NCBI GenBank assembly: GCA_019747815.1
Contig: JAIEQJ010000055.1
Span: 1 to 64,000, forward strand
Length of the DNA stretch: 64,000 bases
Source: Hyphomonadaceae bacterium
GTDB taxonomy: Bacteria > Pseudomonadota > Alphaproteobacteria > Rhizobiales > Hyphomicrobiaceae
Reading direction: 5' to 3'
Under the pieces are notes generated by a model. It did not search any database and was not told where the DNA came from. It saw only the letters and a list, made by a program, of their open reading frames with translations. Position numbers and translations under genes: made by a program. Of the stretch, positions 36,969 to 45,884 are shown one piece after another (position 1 is the stretch's first letter; every line of letters begins with the position of its first letter).

Positions 36969-37161
36969 AGCCGCGGCCCGGTCTTCGCCTCGCCCGAGTC
37001 CCATGCGGCGGCAGAGCCTCGACGATCTCATCCAACAGCGTTAGCGCTTCGGCGTAGGCGCGCACCAGACCCTCCAGCATGGCTTCGGCAGCGGCAGCGT
37101 CGCAGCCATGCTGGCGCACAAGGTCGCGCCAAGCATCAAACACCAGGCCCTGCGCGCTCAT
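36913..37161 (-). CDS. small hypothetical protein (82 aa), translationally coupled to the MaoC-like gene
   Basis: ATGA overlap with the stop of 37158..37640; overlaps the 3' end of the fdh alpha gene. Confidence 0.5.
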   Translation of the reverse strand: MSAQGLVFDAWRDLVRQHGCDAAAAEAMLEGLVRAYAEALTLLDEIVEALPPHGTRARRRPGRGSTPQPPAFRPARSCRRRT

Positions 37162-37640
37162 CCCGCGTTTCGCTTCTTCAGCAGATACCGCTGGGTTCCC
37201 TCCATGACCAGCTCCCGCTTCTGGTTATGGATCATCGAGCGCAACGTGAGCACGCCCGTCGTACGCTGGGGCTTAAGCTCGCTCACGGCGAGCTGCGGAT
37301 AGAGCGTATCGCCGGCATAGACGGGCTTCAGAAAGCGCGACGACTGCTCGATGAAGCCCATCAGCGAATCCTCCACCAGGAAGGGAAACAGTCCGGCGCC
37401 GGCCGCGCTCTGAATCAGTACCTGGTATCCATGCGCCAGCAGTTCGGGATGGCCATGGCGGCGGCAGTACTCGCGATCATAGTGGATGGGGTGATTGTCG
37501 CCGGACGCCGCTTGGAACGCAAGGAACTGCGCTTCCGTCACCGTGCGCGACGGGATGCAGAAGACTTCGCCGAGCTTGAAGTCCTCGAAGTAGCGTGAGG
37601 GGGCTAGACGGTGGTTCTCCGGATTGAACGGCTCTGTCAT
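37158..37640 (-). CDS. MaoC-family dehydratase
   Basis: GDNHPIHYDREYCRRHGHPELLAHGYQVL, AGDTLYPQLAVSELKPQRTTGVLTL. Confidence 0.88.
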   Translation of the reverse strand: MTEPFNPENHRLAPSRYFEDFKLGEVFCIPSRTVTEAQFLAFQAASGDNHPIHYDREYCRRHGHPELLAHGYQVLIQSAAGAGLFPFLVEDSLMGFIEQSSRFLKPVYAGDTLYPQLAVSELKPQRTTGVLTLRSMIHNQKRELVMEGTQRYLLKKRNAG

Positions 37641-37661
37641 GCTGATCCCCTGGGCAATGCT

Positions 37662-38921
37662 TCATTCAGCCGGGGCCGCGCTCGCGGCCTTGCGCTCGCG
37701 GGCCATCAACCATAGCGCAGCTCCGATCACGACCGCCATCAGGGGCAGCGCCGCGAGATTGATGACGAACCAGCCGACATTGGCCGCAAGCACGCCCGAC
37801 AGCGCCGCTGCTGCCGCCGTGGCTGCATAGACCATGAAATCGTGGCTGGCTTGCACCTTGGCCCGCTCGGCGGGGGCATAGGTCGATGTCAAGAGGGTCG
37901 CCCCCCCGACATAGGCGAAGTTCCAGCCCAAGCCGACGAGGATGTTTGCCACGAGAAAATGCGCAAACCCAACTCCGGAAAGATTGACGAGCGCGCACCC
38001 CACTTGAATCAGGCCGCCCACGGCAATGATGGGGAGCACACCGAACCGATTGATGAGATGCCCGGTGAAGAACGACGGCAGAAACATGGCGATGATGTGC
38101 GCCTGGATCACAGTGGCACTGTCGTTGAAGTCAAAGCCGCAGGCGAGCATGGCAAGCGGCGTGGCCGACATCGTCAACGTCATCACCGCATAGCCGAATA
38201 CGGATGATGTCAGCGCGACCCGATAAGCAGGCTGCTGCGTGATTTCCGACATCGGCCTGCCCTCGGCAGCACGGTCCTCCGCGCTCAGCTTCGGGATCTG
38301 CACGAACTGCACCAGCCAGAGCACCGCCATCGAGAAGCCGGCCATGGCCAGATAGACGCCGGCGAAGGTCACCGGAGCCAGCCAGTCGACCGACCATTTC
38401 GCCACTTGCGGGCCAAGAAATCCCGCAAGCACGCCACCTGCCATCACGAGGGAGATCGCCTTGGCGCGGAACGCCGGCTCGGCCGCATCCGCGACCGCCA
38501 GCCGGAAGTACCAGAAGAACGCCGCCTGAATGCCCTGGAGGAACGCCGCGGCACACAGCAGCGCAAAGCTCTGTCTGTAGAGCGCCGCACACGCGATGAG
38601 GCCAGACAGAATGCCGAACAGAGCACCCATCGAAAAGCCGGCGCGCCGTCCTATCCGCCCCATCAGCAGCGAGGCCGGGATCGTGGCGCTCATGATGCCA
38701 AGATGGGCAAGGAAGATGGGCACCGTGGCCAGCCATTTGCTGTCCGGCCCCAGAAGCATGTAGGCCGCGAGCGGTGTCGCTGCCGTGCCGATGCCCTGCA
38801 CCGACATGAACAACGCCTGCCCCAGCGCCAGGACAGCAACATTGCGCCGCTGAGGATCGGAGAGGATCGCAGAAGGGGTCATGGACGTGGCGTTGACGGA
38901 TGCCGAGATTGCTCCTTCCAT
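37662..38921 (-). CDS. MFS transporter
   Basis: LAHLGIMSATIPASLLMGRIGRRAGFSMGALFGILSG; multi-TM; start at 38921 inferred. Confidence 0.85.
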   Translation of the reverse strand: MEGAISASVNATSMTPSAILSDPQRRNVAVLALGQALFMSVQGIGTAATPLAAYMLLGPDSKWLATVPIFLAHLGIMSATIPASLLMGRIGRRAGFSMGALFGILSGLIACAALYRQSFALLCAAAFLQGIQAAFFWYFRLAVADAAEPAFRAKAISLVMAGGVLAGFLGPQVAKWSVDWLAPVTFAGVYLAMAGFSMAVLWLVQFVQIPKLSAEDRAAEGRPMSEITQQPAYRVALTSSVFGYAVMTLTMSATPLAMLACGFDFNDSATVIQAHIIAMFLPSFFTGHLINRFGVLPIIAVGGLIQVGCALVNLSGVGFAHFLVANILVGLGWNFAYVGGATLLTSTYAPAERAKVQASHDFMVYAATAAAAALSGVLAANVGWFVINLAALPLMAVVIGAALWLMARERKAASAAPAE

Positions 38922-39238
38922 AACCCGGACGGGCAAAGCCTGTCTTGTGCCTTGGCCACTCGCTGCCTGCATATCTCCCAGCCTTTGATGAGAGCCAAAG
39001 CCAGGCCGCAAGGACAATGGACCGCTGGGCGGCTTGAACAGCCCGCATCCCGCCAATGGCTCGGCAAACGCATTGAAAGCGACCATTCGGCGAAACGCCT
39101 TGGGCACCCATTGCAGTTGGCGTAAGCTGATCAATCAGCGATTTGTGAATTGCTCGATCTATTGTCGCTCCGGATCGTCGATGCGATGCTCTTTCGCGCG
39201 CCGCCAACCTACCGCAAGGCACAAAACCCACGGGAGGA

Positions 39239-39709
39239 ATGCAAATGGCTACCAGACCCCTCACTGTAAACGGCAAGCGGGTGTCGATCACGGTCGACGA
39301 TCCGGACATGCCGCTGCTCTATGCGCTGCGCGACGATCTTGCACTCAAGGGCCCCCGCTTCGGCTGCGGGCTCGCGCAGTGCGGCGCCTGCACGGTTCAT
39401 GTCGACGGCAGGGCCGTGCGGTCGTGCGTCACGCCGCTCTCCTCGATCAAGCCAGGACAGAGGGTCGTGACCCTGGAAGGGCTCGGCACGCCGCAGAACC
39501 CGCACCCGGTGCAGCGCGCCTTCATCGAGGAGCAGGCCGTTCAGTGCGGCTACTGCATCAACGGCATGATCATGGAAGCGGCGGCCTTCCTGGCCAGAAA
39601 CCGGCGGCCAACCGAGACGCAGATCAAGCAGGCGCTTGCCAACAACCTCTGCCGCTGCGGTACGCACGCCCGCATTGTTCGGGCTGTCAAGCGCGCAGCC
39701 ACCGCTTGA
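39239..39709 (+). CDS. (2Fe-2S)-binding subunit of molybdenum hydroxylase (IorA-like)
   Basis: GPRFGCGLAQCGACTVHVDGRAVRSC, QCGYCINGMIMEAAAFLA, NNLCRCGTHARIVRAVK. Confidence 0.92.
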   Translation: MQMATRPLTVNGKRVSITVDDPDMPLLYALRDDLALKGPRFGCGLAQCGACTVHVDGRAVRSCVTPLSSIKPGQRVVTLEGLGTPQNPHPVQRAFIEEQAVQCGYCINGMIMEAAAFLARNRRPTETQIKQALANNLCRCGTHARIVRAVKRAATA

Positions 39710-39720
39710 AGGAGAGGACC

Positions 39721-41943
39721 ATGAATACGCACTTCAAGACGACGCGACGCGACGTTCTCAAAGGGGGCGGCGCTCTGGTCGTCAGTTTCTCCTTTGGCGC
39801 GCAGGCTGGTGATGCGCTCGCGCAGACGGCCGCAGCGGCCAAGCCATTGGCGCTCACGGAGGTCGATTCATATCTCGCGATCGACGCAAAAGGCATGTGC
39901 ACGGTCTATTCGGGCAAGGTCGATCTGGGGACCGGCACCGACACGGCGCTTCGGCAAATGGCCGCCGAAGAGCTCGATTTGCCCCTGAACCGGATCAAGC
40001 TGGTCACCGGCGACACGCTGCTGACGCCCGATCAGGGCACGACCTGGGGCAGCCTGACCATTCAATCCGGCGGCGTCCAGATCCGGCAAGCCTCGGCGGC
40101 TGCGAAGGCCGCGTTGCTCGAGGAGGCAGCCAAGCGCCTCAATGTCAAGAAGGAGGAGTTGAGCGTTGCCGGCGGCGTCGTCAGCGGCGGCGGCAAGCGC
40201 ATCGCCTATGCGCAGCTCATCGGCGGCAAGAGCTTCTCCATCAAGCTCGACCCCAAGCAGCCGGTGCCGACGAAGGACCCCAAGACGTTCAAGCTGGTCG
40301 GCACGTCTGTGCCGCGCGTCGACATCCCCGGCAAGGCAACCGGCACATTCACCTATATGCAGGATTTTCGCGTGCCCGGCATGCTGCACGGGCGCGTGGT
40401 GCGTCCGCCGGCCATGCAAGCCAAGCTCGAGAGCGTGGATGAAGCCTCGATCAAGGGCATCCGAAGCGCGAAGGTCATTCGTCAGGGCAACTTCCTGGCC
40501 GTGGTGGCCGCGAACGAATGGGCAGCCATCAAAGGCGCCCGGCAGTTGAAGGCGACCTGGTCGAAGTGGGAAGGCCTGCCCGAGCAGTCCAAGCTCTATG
40601 AGCACGTGCGCGCCACCAAGGTGGCCAAGGACGAGGTGACCAGCACTGTCGGCAATGCCGCCGAGGCGCTGGGCCAAGGAGCCAAGAAGCTCGCCGCCAC
40701 CTACGACTTTGCCATCCATACCCACGGCTCGATCGGTCCGTCGTGCGCGGTCGCGGAGTTCAAGGACGGCAAGCTGACGTCCTGGTCGGCCTCGCAGGCG
40801 ACGCACACTCTGCGCAAGCAACTGGCCCAGATGTTTGCCATGCCGGTTGATGACGTGCGCTGCCTGTACCTCGAAGGCGCAGGCTGCTACGGCCGCAACG
40901 GACACGAGGACGCGGCAGCCGATGCGGCCCTGCTCGCGAAGGCGACCGGCAAACCGGTGCGCGTGCAATGGTCGCGTGCGGACGAGCACGGCTGGGATCC
41001 GAAGGGTCCGCCAACGCTCATCGACCTGCGCGCCGCCATGGACGGCTCAGGCACGGTGACGGCCTGGGAATCTGAGTTCTTCATTCCGCAGTCGGCCGGC
41101 GGCTTCCTTGTCCCGCTGGTGGCGGCGACGCTGGCCGAAATGCCCTATGAGAAGCACATCGCACCGGGCAACATCATCCGCAACTCCGACATTCCCTACA
41201 AGTTCGCGAACGTCAAGACGGTGTGTCACCGGCTCGAATCGACGCCGTTCACACCGTCCTGGATTCGCACGCCGGGCCGGATGCAGAATACCTATGCCAA
41301 CGAGTGCTTCATGGATGAGCTGGCGGCGGCGGCCAGCGCCGACCCGATTGAGTTCCGCTTGAAGTATCTCGATCCCGCAGACACGCGCGGCATCGAAATC
41401 CTGAACCGCCTCGTCGCGCTGGCGAAGTGGGACAAGCGCCCCTCGCCCAAGGGCGGGCAGAGCGGCGACGTCGTCAAGGGGCGCGGCGTGTCGTACGTCA
41501 AGTACGAATTGGTGCGCACCTACGTCGGCGTGGTGGCGGAGGTGGAAGTCAATCGCGCGACCGGTATCATCAAGGTGCCCAAGTTCTACATCACCCACGA
41601 CTGCGGGCAGATCATCAATCCGGATGGCCTGAAGAACCAGCTCGAAGGCAACATCATTCAAACGGTGAGCCGAACGCTGCTCGAGGAGCTCAAATTCAAC
41701 CGATCGGCGGTCACCAGTCTCGACTGGGCGAGCTATCCGATCCTCACCTTCCCGGACGTGCCCGACATCGCGATGGACCTGATTGATCGCCCGACCATGC
41801 CGCCGTGGGGCGCGGGCGAGCCCGCCGCAGCGGTGGTGCCGTCGGCCATTTCGAACGCGGTGTTCGATGCAACCGGCGTGCGGCTGCGGTCGATCCCGTA
41901 TACACCGGAAAAAGTGAAGGCCGCACTGCGCGGCGCTGCCTAG
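39721..41943 (+). CDS. molybdopterin cofactor-binding subunit of xanthine dehydrogenase family (IorB-like), Tat signal
   Basis: TTRRDVLKGGGALVVSFSFG leader, KVDLGTGTDTALRQMAAEELDLPL, GAGCYGRNGHEDAAADAALLA. Confidence 0.92.
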   Translation: MNTHFKTTRRDVLKGGGALVVSFSFGAQAGDALAQTAAAAKPLALTEVDSYLAIDAKGMCTVYSGKVDLGTGTDTALRQMAAEELDLPLNRIKLVTGDTLLTPDQGTTWGSLTIQSGGVQIRQASAAAKAALLEEAAKRLNVKKEELSVAGGVVSGGGKRIAYAQLIGGKSFSIKLDPKQPVPTKDPKTFKLVGTSVPRVDIPGKATGTFTYMQDFRVPGMLHGRVVRPPAMQAKLESVDEASIKGIRSAKVIRQGNFLAVVAANEWAAIKGARQLKATWSKWEGLPEQSKLYEHVRATKVAKDEVTSTVGNAAEALGQGAKKLAATYDFAIHTHGSIGPSCAVAEFKDGKLTSWSASQATHTLRKQLAQMFAMPVDDVRCLYLEGAGCYGRNGHEDAAADAALLAKATGKPVRVQWSRADEHGWDPKGPPTLIDLRAAMDGSGTVTAWESEFFIPQSAGGFLVPLVAATLAEMPYEKHIAPGNIIRNSDIPYKFANVKTVCHRLESTPFTPSWIRTPGRMQNTYANECFMDELAAAASADPIEFRLKYLDPADTRGIEILNRLVALAKWDKRPSPKGGQSGDVVKGRGVSYVKYELVRTYVGVVAEVEVNRATGIIKVPKFYITHDCGQIINPDGLKNQLEGNIIQTVSRTLLEELKFNRSAVTSLDWASYPILTFPDVPDIAMDLIDRPTMPPWGAGEPAAAVVPSAISNAVFDATGVRLRSIPYTPEKVKAALRGAA

Positions 41944-42016
41944 TGTGATGATCGAGAAATTCGCCCTTCCTCGCAGCACGCCTACTGAGCGAATTTCTCG
42001 ATCTGAATCACACTAG
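41940..42016 (-). repeat. CTAG-bounded palindromic element, copy C (77 nt)
   Basis: Exact reverse complement of 20546..20622. Confidence 0.97.
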
Positions 42017-42196
42017 AAGAGTAGCCAGAACGGTGTCACATCGGCGGGGCGTCCCTCAAGGGCGCCCCGCCTTGTTAGGGCAGCGCAATTTCCCTTGGCG
42101 TGCACCGGCGGCCCTGGTGGGGGCCCTGTTGCAATGGCCATGGCGCCGCCAGATTGGCCTGGCAGATGGAGTGAGATCGACAGAGGATAGGCAGCG

Positions 42197-44146
42197 ATGC
42201 AGAAGGCCGGCGCCACCGGGCTCATTCCCCGCAAGACACTGTTCGGCAACCCGACGCGGGCTCAGGCGAAAATCTCGCCCGACGGACAATGGCTGAGCTG
42301 GCTGGCCCCGAAGGAGGGTGTGCTCAACATCTGGGTTGCGCCGGCCGGCGACATGGCTGCAGCGCGTGTCATCACCAACGACACGAAGCGGGGCATTCGC
42401 TTTCATGGCTGGGCGCTCGACAGCAGCCACGTCCTGTACATGCAGGACGAGGGCGGCACGGAAGAATGGCATATCTACGCGGTTGATGTGGTGCAGGGGA
42501 CGGCACGCGACCTGACACCTCTGGCAGGGGTTACGGCCTTCATCCATGACCTTGTCCTCGATCATCCTGGGGCTGCTGCGATCGCCATCAATGACCGCGA
42601 CAAGGCTTGGCACGATCTCTACCGCGTCGACATTCGCACGGGCGAGCGCGTGCTCATTCTGGAGAACCGGCAGGAGCTGGCGAGCATCGTTCTCGACGGC
42701 CAGCTTCGGCCGAGGCTTGCGACAAGGGCGCGCCCGGAAGGCGGCAGCCGCGTGTTCCGCATCGAGGGAACGGCGCTGGAGCCGATCCGGGTGGTGGAGC
42801 ATGAGGACGACCTGACCACCCGATTTCGCGGCTTCACCCGGGATGGCACCACTCTCTATCTCATTTCCTCGATCGGCCGCGACAAGGCGGCCCTGATGGC
42901 GATCGATTGGCAGACGGGAGCGGAAAGGGTTCTGGCAGAGCACCCAAAGGCAGATATCTCGCATCTTCTCCTGAACCCTCGCACCGAGGTCGTGGAAGCG
43001 GCGGCCGCCGAGCATCTCAAAGTCGATTGGATACCGCTCAACGAGCACGTTGCCGGCGATCTGAAGCGGCTGCACGGCCTGCTACCAGGCAACATCGATA
43101 TTGCCGACCGGACCGAGGACGACAGTCGCTGGATCGTGCTCTCGAGCGCCGCCGAGTCTCCGGGCACGTATCACCTGTACGAGCGAGACAGGAGTACGGT
43201 GACGGACCTGTTCACGGTACGGCCAGAGCTCAAGTCCTATCGCCTCGCACCCATGCACAGCGAAATCATCTCCGCACGCGATGGCCTCCAGCTGGCATCC
43301 TATCTCACCTTGCCCGAGGATGAGGACCGCAGGCCCAAGGCACCGTTGCCGATGGTGCTGCTGGTCCATGGCGGACCCTGGGCACGTGACGGATATGGCT
43401 ACCATGCGCAGCATCAATGGCTGGCCAACCGGGGCTATGCGGTGCTGTCGGTGAACTTCCGCGGCTCGGTCGGGTTCGGCAAGACATTCGTCAACGCCGG
43501 CGACCTGCAATGGGGCCGCAAGATGCATGACGATCTACTGGACGCGGTGGAATGGGCCGTCGATCGGGGGATCGCCGATCGGCGGCGTGTTGCCATTGTC
43601 GGCGGATCCTACGGCGGCTATGCCACGCTGGCGGGACTTGCGTTCACACCGGAGGTGTTTTGCTGCGGGGTGGACATCGTCGGCCCGTCGAACCTGGAGA
43701 CATTGCTGGCGACCGTGCCGCCGTACTGGGCGGCGTTCTTCGAGAATCTCGCGCGGCGCGTCGGCGACCCGCGGACTGAGGACGGCCGGGCCCTGCTGCG
43801 GGAGCGGTCGCCGCTCAATTCGGCCGACAGAATCACCAAGCCCCTGCTGATCGGACAAGGCGCCAATGATCCTCGCGTCAAGCAGGCAGAATCCGATCAG
43901 ATCATCGCAGCCATGCGGGCAAAGAACCTGCCAGTGACCTACGTCCTCTATCCACAGGAAGGACACGGCTTTGCAGTGCCCGAAAACAGCTTGTCGTTCA
44001 ACGCTATTGCCGAAACTTTTCTGGCGGCGCATCTCGGCGGACGCTGGGAGCCGTTCGGGGAGGATTTCCGGGGTGCCGAATTCGAGGTGCGCATTGGTGC
44101 TGCGCACGTGCCTGGACTGGAGAAGGCCCTGGCCGGCCGCGATTGA
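42197..44146 (+). CDS. S9 family peptidase (prolyl oligopeptidase/acylaminoacyl peptidase type)
   Basis: Beta-propeller N-terminus; LLVHGGPWARDGYGYHAQHQWLANRGYAVLSVNFRGSVGFGK, AIVGGSYGGYATLAGLAF, GQGANDPRVKQAES, YPQEGHGF. Confidence 0.93.
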   Translation: MQKAGATGLIPRKTLFGNPTRAQAKISPDGQWLSWLAPKEGVLNIWVAPAGDMAAARVITNDTKRGIRFHGWALDSSHVLYMQDEGGTEEWHIYAVDVVQGTARDLTPLAGVTAFIHDLVLDHPGAAAIAINDRDKAWHDLYRVDIRTGERVLILENRQELASIVLDGQLRPRLATRARPEGGSRVFRIEGTALEPIRVVEHEDDLTTRFRGFTRDGTTLYLISSIGRDKAALMAIDWQTGAERVLAEHPKADISHLLLNPRTEVVEAAAAEHLKVDWIPLNEHVAGDLKRLHGLLPGNIDIADRTEDDSRWIVLSSAAESPGTYHLYERDRSTVTDLFTVRPELKSYRLAPMHSEIISARDGLQLASYLTLPEDEDRRPKAPLPMVLLVHGGPWARDGYGYHAQHQWLANRGYAVLSVNFRGSVGFGKTFVNAGDLQWGRKMHDDLLDAVEWAVDRGIADRRRVAIVGGSYGGYATLAGLAFTPEVFCCGVDIVGPSNLETLLATVPPYWAAFFENLARRVGDPRTEDGRALLRERSPLNSADRITKPLLIGQGANDPRVKQAESDQIIAAMRAKNLPVTYVLYPQEGHGFAVPENSLSFNAIAETFLAAHLGGRWEPFGEDFRGAEFEVRIGAAHVPGLEKALAGRD

Positions 44147-44339
44147 ATGGCGTCGGGCATGCGAGCCCCAAGTGCGCCACTGGCGTAGCGCCGAATGATG
44201 TCACGGCTCTGCCCGTCAGCCGCCACAGTTCGGCGCCATAGCGACGCCATGCCAGTGTGGCGACATCCGCCGCCATTGACTAGAATCGAGCACATATTGC
44301 CGGAACGGCTTCCTGCAGCGCATTTGGAGGACGGGGACC

Positions 44340-45746
44340 ATGGATTCTACATACGCTAAGACCGCTGCGGCCAGCGTGCTCGCGGGCGTGATCGGCCTGG
44401 CATCCTACGGCGTCGTGCGCGAGACCCAGACGATCGGGGAAGGCAGGATCGTCGTGGCGACGGGCAGCTCGCAGTACTACGAGCTGGCGGAAAGCTATCG
44501 CAAAGACCTGGAGCGGAACGGTATCAAGCTCGAGGTGCAGCGCCTCACGGAGGGTTTTGCAACGTTGCGGCTGCTGCTCGACCCCAAGTCGGGCGTGAAT
44601 GCCGGCTTCATCAAGGGTGGCCTGGTCGGTAGCCTGCAAGGTCGTCTGGCGACCGAAAAGGCCAAGGGCCGACATGCCGAGTTCGGCAAGCTCCTATCGG
44701 TCGGGCGCCTGTTCTACGAGCCGATCTGGGTGTACTCGCGCGGCGACCTGCATGTGGCCAGCTTGCGGGACCTCAAGGACAAGAAGATCTTCACCGGCAC
44801 GAAGGAGAGCGGCGCGCGGCGCATCGTCAATCAGCTCCTCAAGGCCAACGGCATCGACAAGACGAACGCCACTTTGATCGACCAGGATCTTCCCGCCGAT
44901 GCCGCCCCGCTCTTCGACGGTCGAGCCGATGTGGCCATCACGATCGCGCCGCCGGATTCCGACAAGATGCAGGAGCTGGTGCGGGTGCAGGGCATCCGCT
45001 TGATGGACTTCTCGGCGGAGGCGGAGGCCTACGACAATCGATTTCCGGCCCTGACAAAGGTCGTGCTGCGCAAGGGTTCCGTGGAGTTCAACCCCGTCAT
45101 CCCTTCCGAGGACATCACGCTGCTGGCGACGACGGCGGCGCTCGTCGTCCGTTCCGACATGCATCCCGCGCTGATGAGCCTGCTCACGCATGCCGTCGTC
45201 GGCAATCCCAGATCGGGCTTCGATAAGCAGGGCGATCCGGTGCTGTTCTACCGTGCCGGCGAGTTTCCCTCGGCGAGCGATCCGGAATTCACCGTGCCCG
45301 CCGACACGCGTGCAATCTACAAGACTGGAGAGTTGCCGTTCCTGCTGCGTTTCCTCGCTCCGCTGAATGCGCGATTGGGAGTGCCGTTCTCATTCACCGC
45401 CTTTATCAATAGCTACGCCGCGCAGGTCCTGCTGGTGCTGATCCCGCTCCTGGCCGTCGCCATACCGCTCTTCAAGGCGCTGCCGGCCATCTACGTGTGG
45501 AACGTGCGCCGCAAGCTGATCTACTGGTACCGCCAGCTCAAGGCCTTGGAGAAGAGCCTCGACAGCCGTGGGGCAAAATACGACATGGCCACCCACCAGG
45601 CGGAGCTGGAGCGCATCGACGGGGCGGTACGGCGCATCCGCGTGCCGAGCTTCTTCTCCAACGAGCTGTACGACCTGCGGATGCACATCGATCTGGTTCG
45701 CCAGCGGCTCTCAGGCCGGCCGAACCTGCAGATGGCGGCGGAGTAG
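44340..45746 (+). CDS. TAXI-family solute-binding-like protein with a C-terminal TM helix and cytosolic tail
   Basis: VVATGSSQYYELAESYRKDLERNGIKLEVQRLTEGFATLRLLLD...; TM segment VLLVLIPLLAVAIPLFKALPAIYVW. Confidence 0.82.
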   Translation: MDSTYAKTAAASVLAGVIGLASYGVVRETQTIGEGRIVVATGSSQYYELAESYRKDLERNGIKLEVQRLTEGFATLRLLLDPKSGVNAGFIKGGLVGSLQGRLATEKAKGRHAEFGKLLSVGRLFYEPIWVYSRGDLHVASLRDLKDKKIFTGTKESGARRIVNQLLKANGIDKTNATLIDQDLPADAAPLFDGRADVAITIAPPDSDKMQELVRVQGIRLMDFSAEAEAYDNRFPALTKVVLRKGSVEFNPVIPSEDITLLATTAALVVRSDMHPALMSLLTHAVVGNPRSGFDKQGDPVLFYRAGEFPSASDPEFTVPADTRAIYKTGELPFLLRFLAPLNARLGVPFSFTAFINSYAAQVLLVLIPLLAVAIPLFKALPAIYVWNVRRKLIYWYRQLKALEKSLDSRGAKYDMATHQAELERIDGAVRRIRVPSFFSNELYDLRMHIDLVRQRLSGRPNLQMAAE

Positions 45747-45778
45747 CGCTCTCGGTGGGCTTTGGACCGCTGCAGTCC

Positions 45779-45836
45779 AAGGGCCCTGCCTCGGCCGGGG
45801 CCCTTCCACGGGGGCCCATGCTCTTTGCGCATGGGC
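45779..45836. terminator. two tandem GC-rich hairpins between the TAXI and dehydrogenase genes
   Basis: AAGGGCCC(11 nt)GGGCCCTT at 45779-45805; GCCCATGC(7 nt)GCATGGGC at 45814-45836. Confidence 0.55.
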
Positions 45837-45884
45837 AAAGCCATGCCGTCGCAGTAGGCTCGCCGTCGGCAGTGACGGGAGAGG

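Noticed and set aside
39034-39720. N-terminal extension of the IorB ORF
   Set aside because: Overlaps the IorA-like gene in another frame; the Tat leader begins at 39721.
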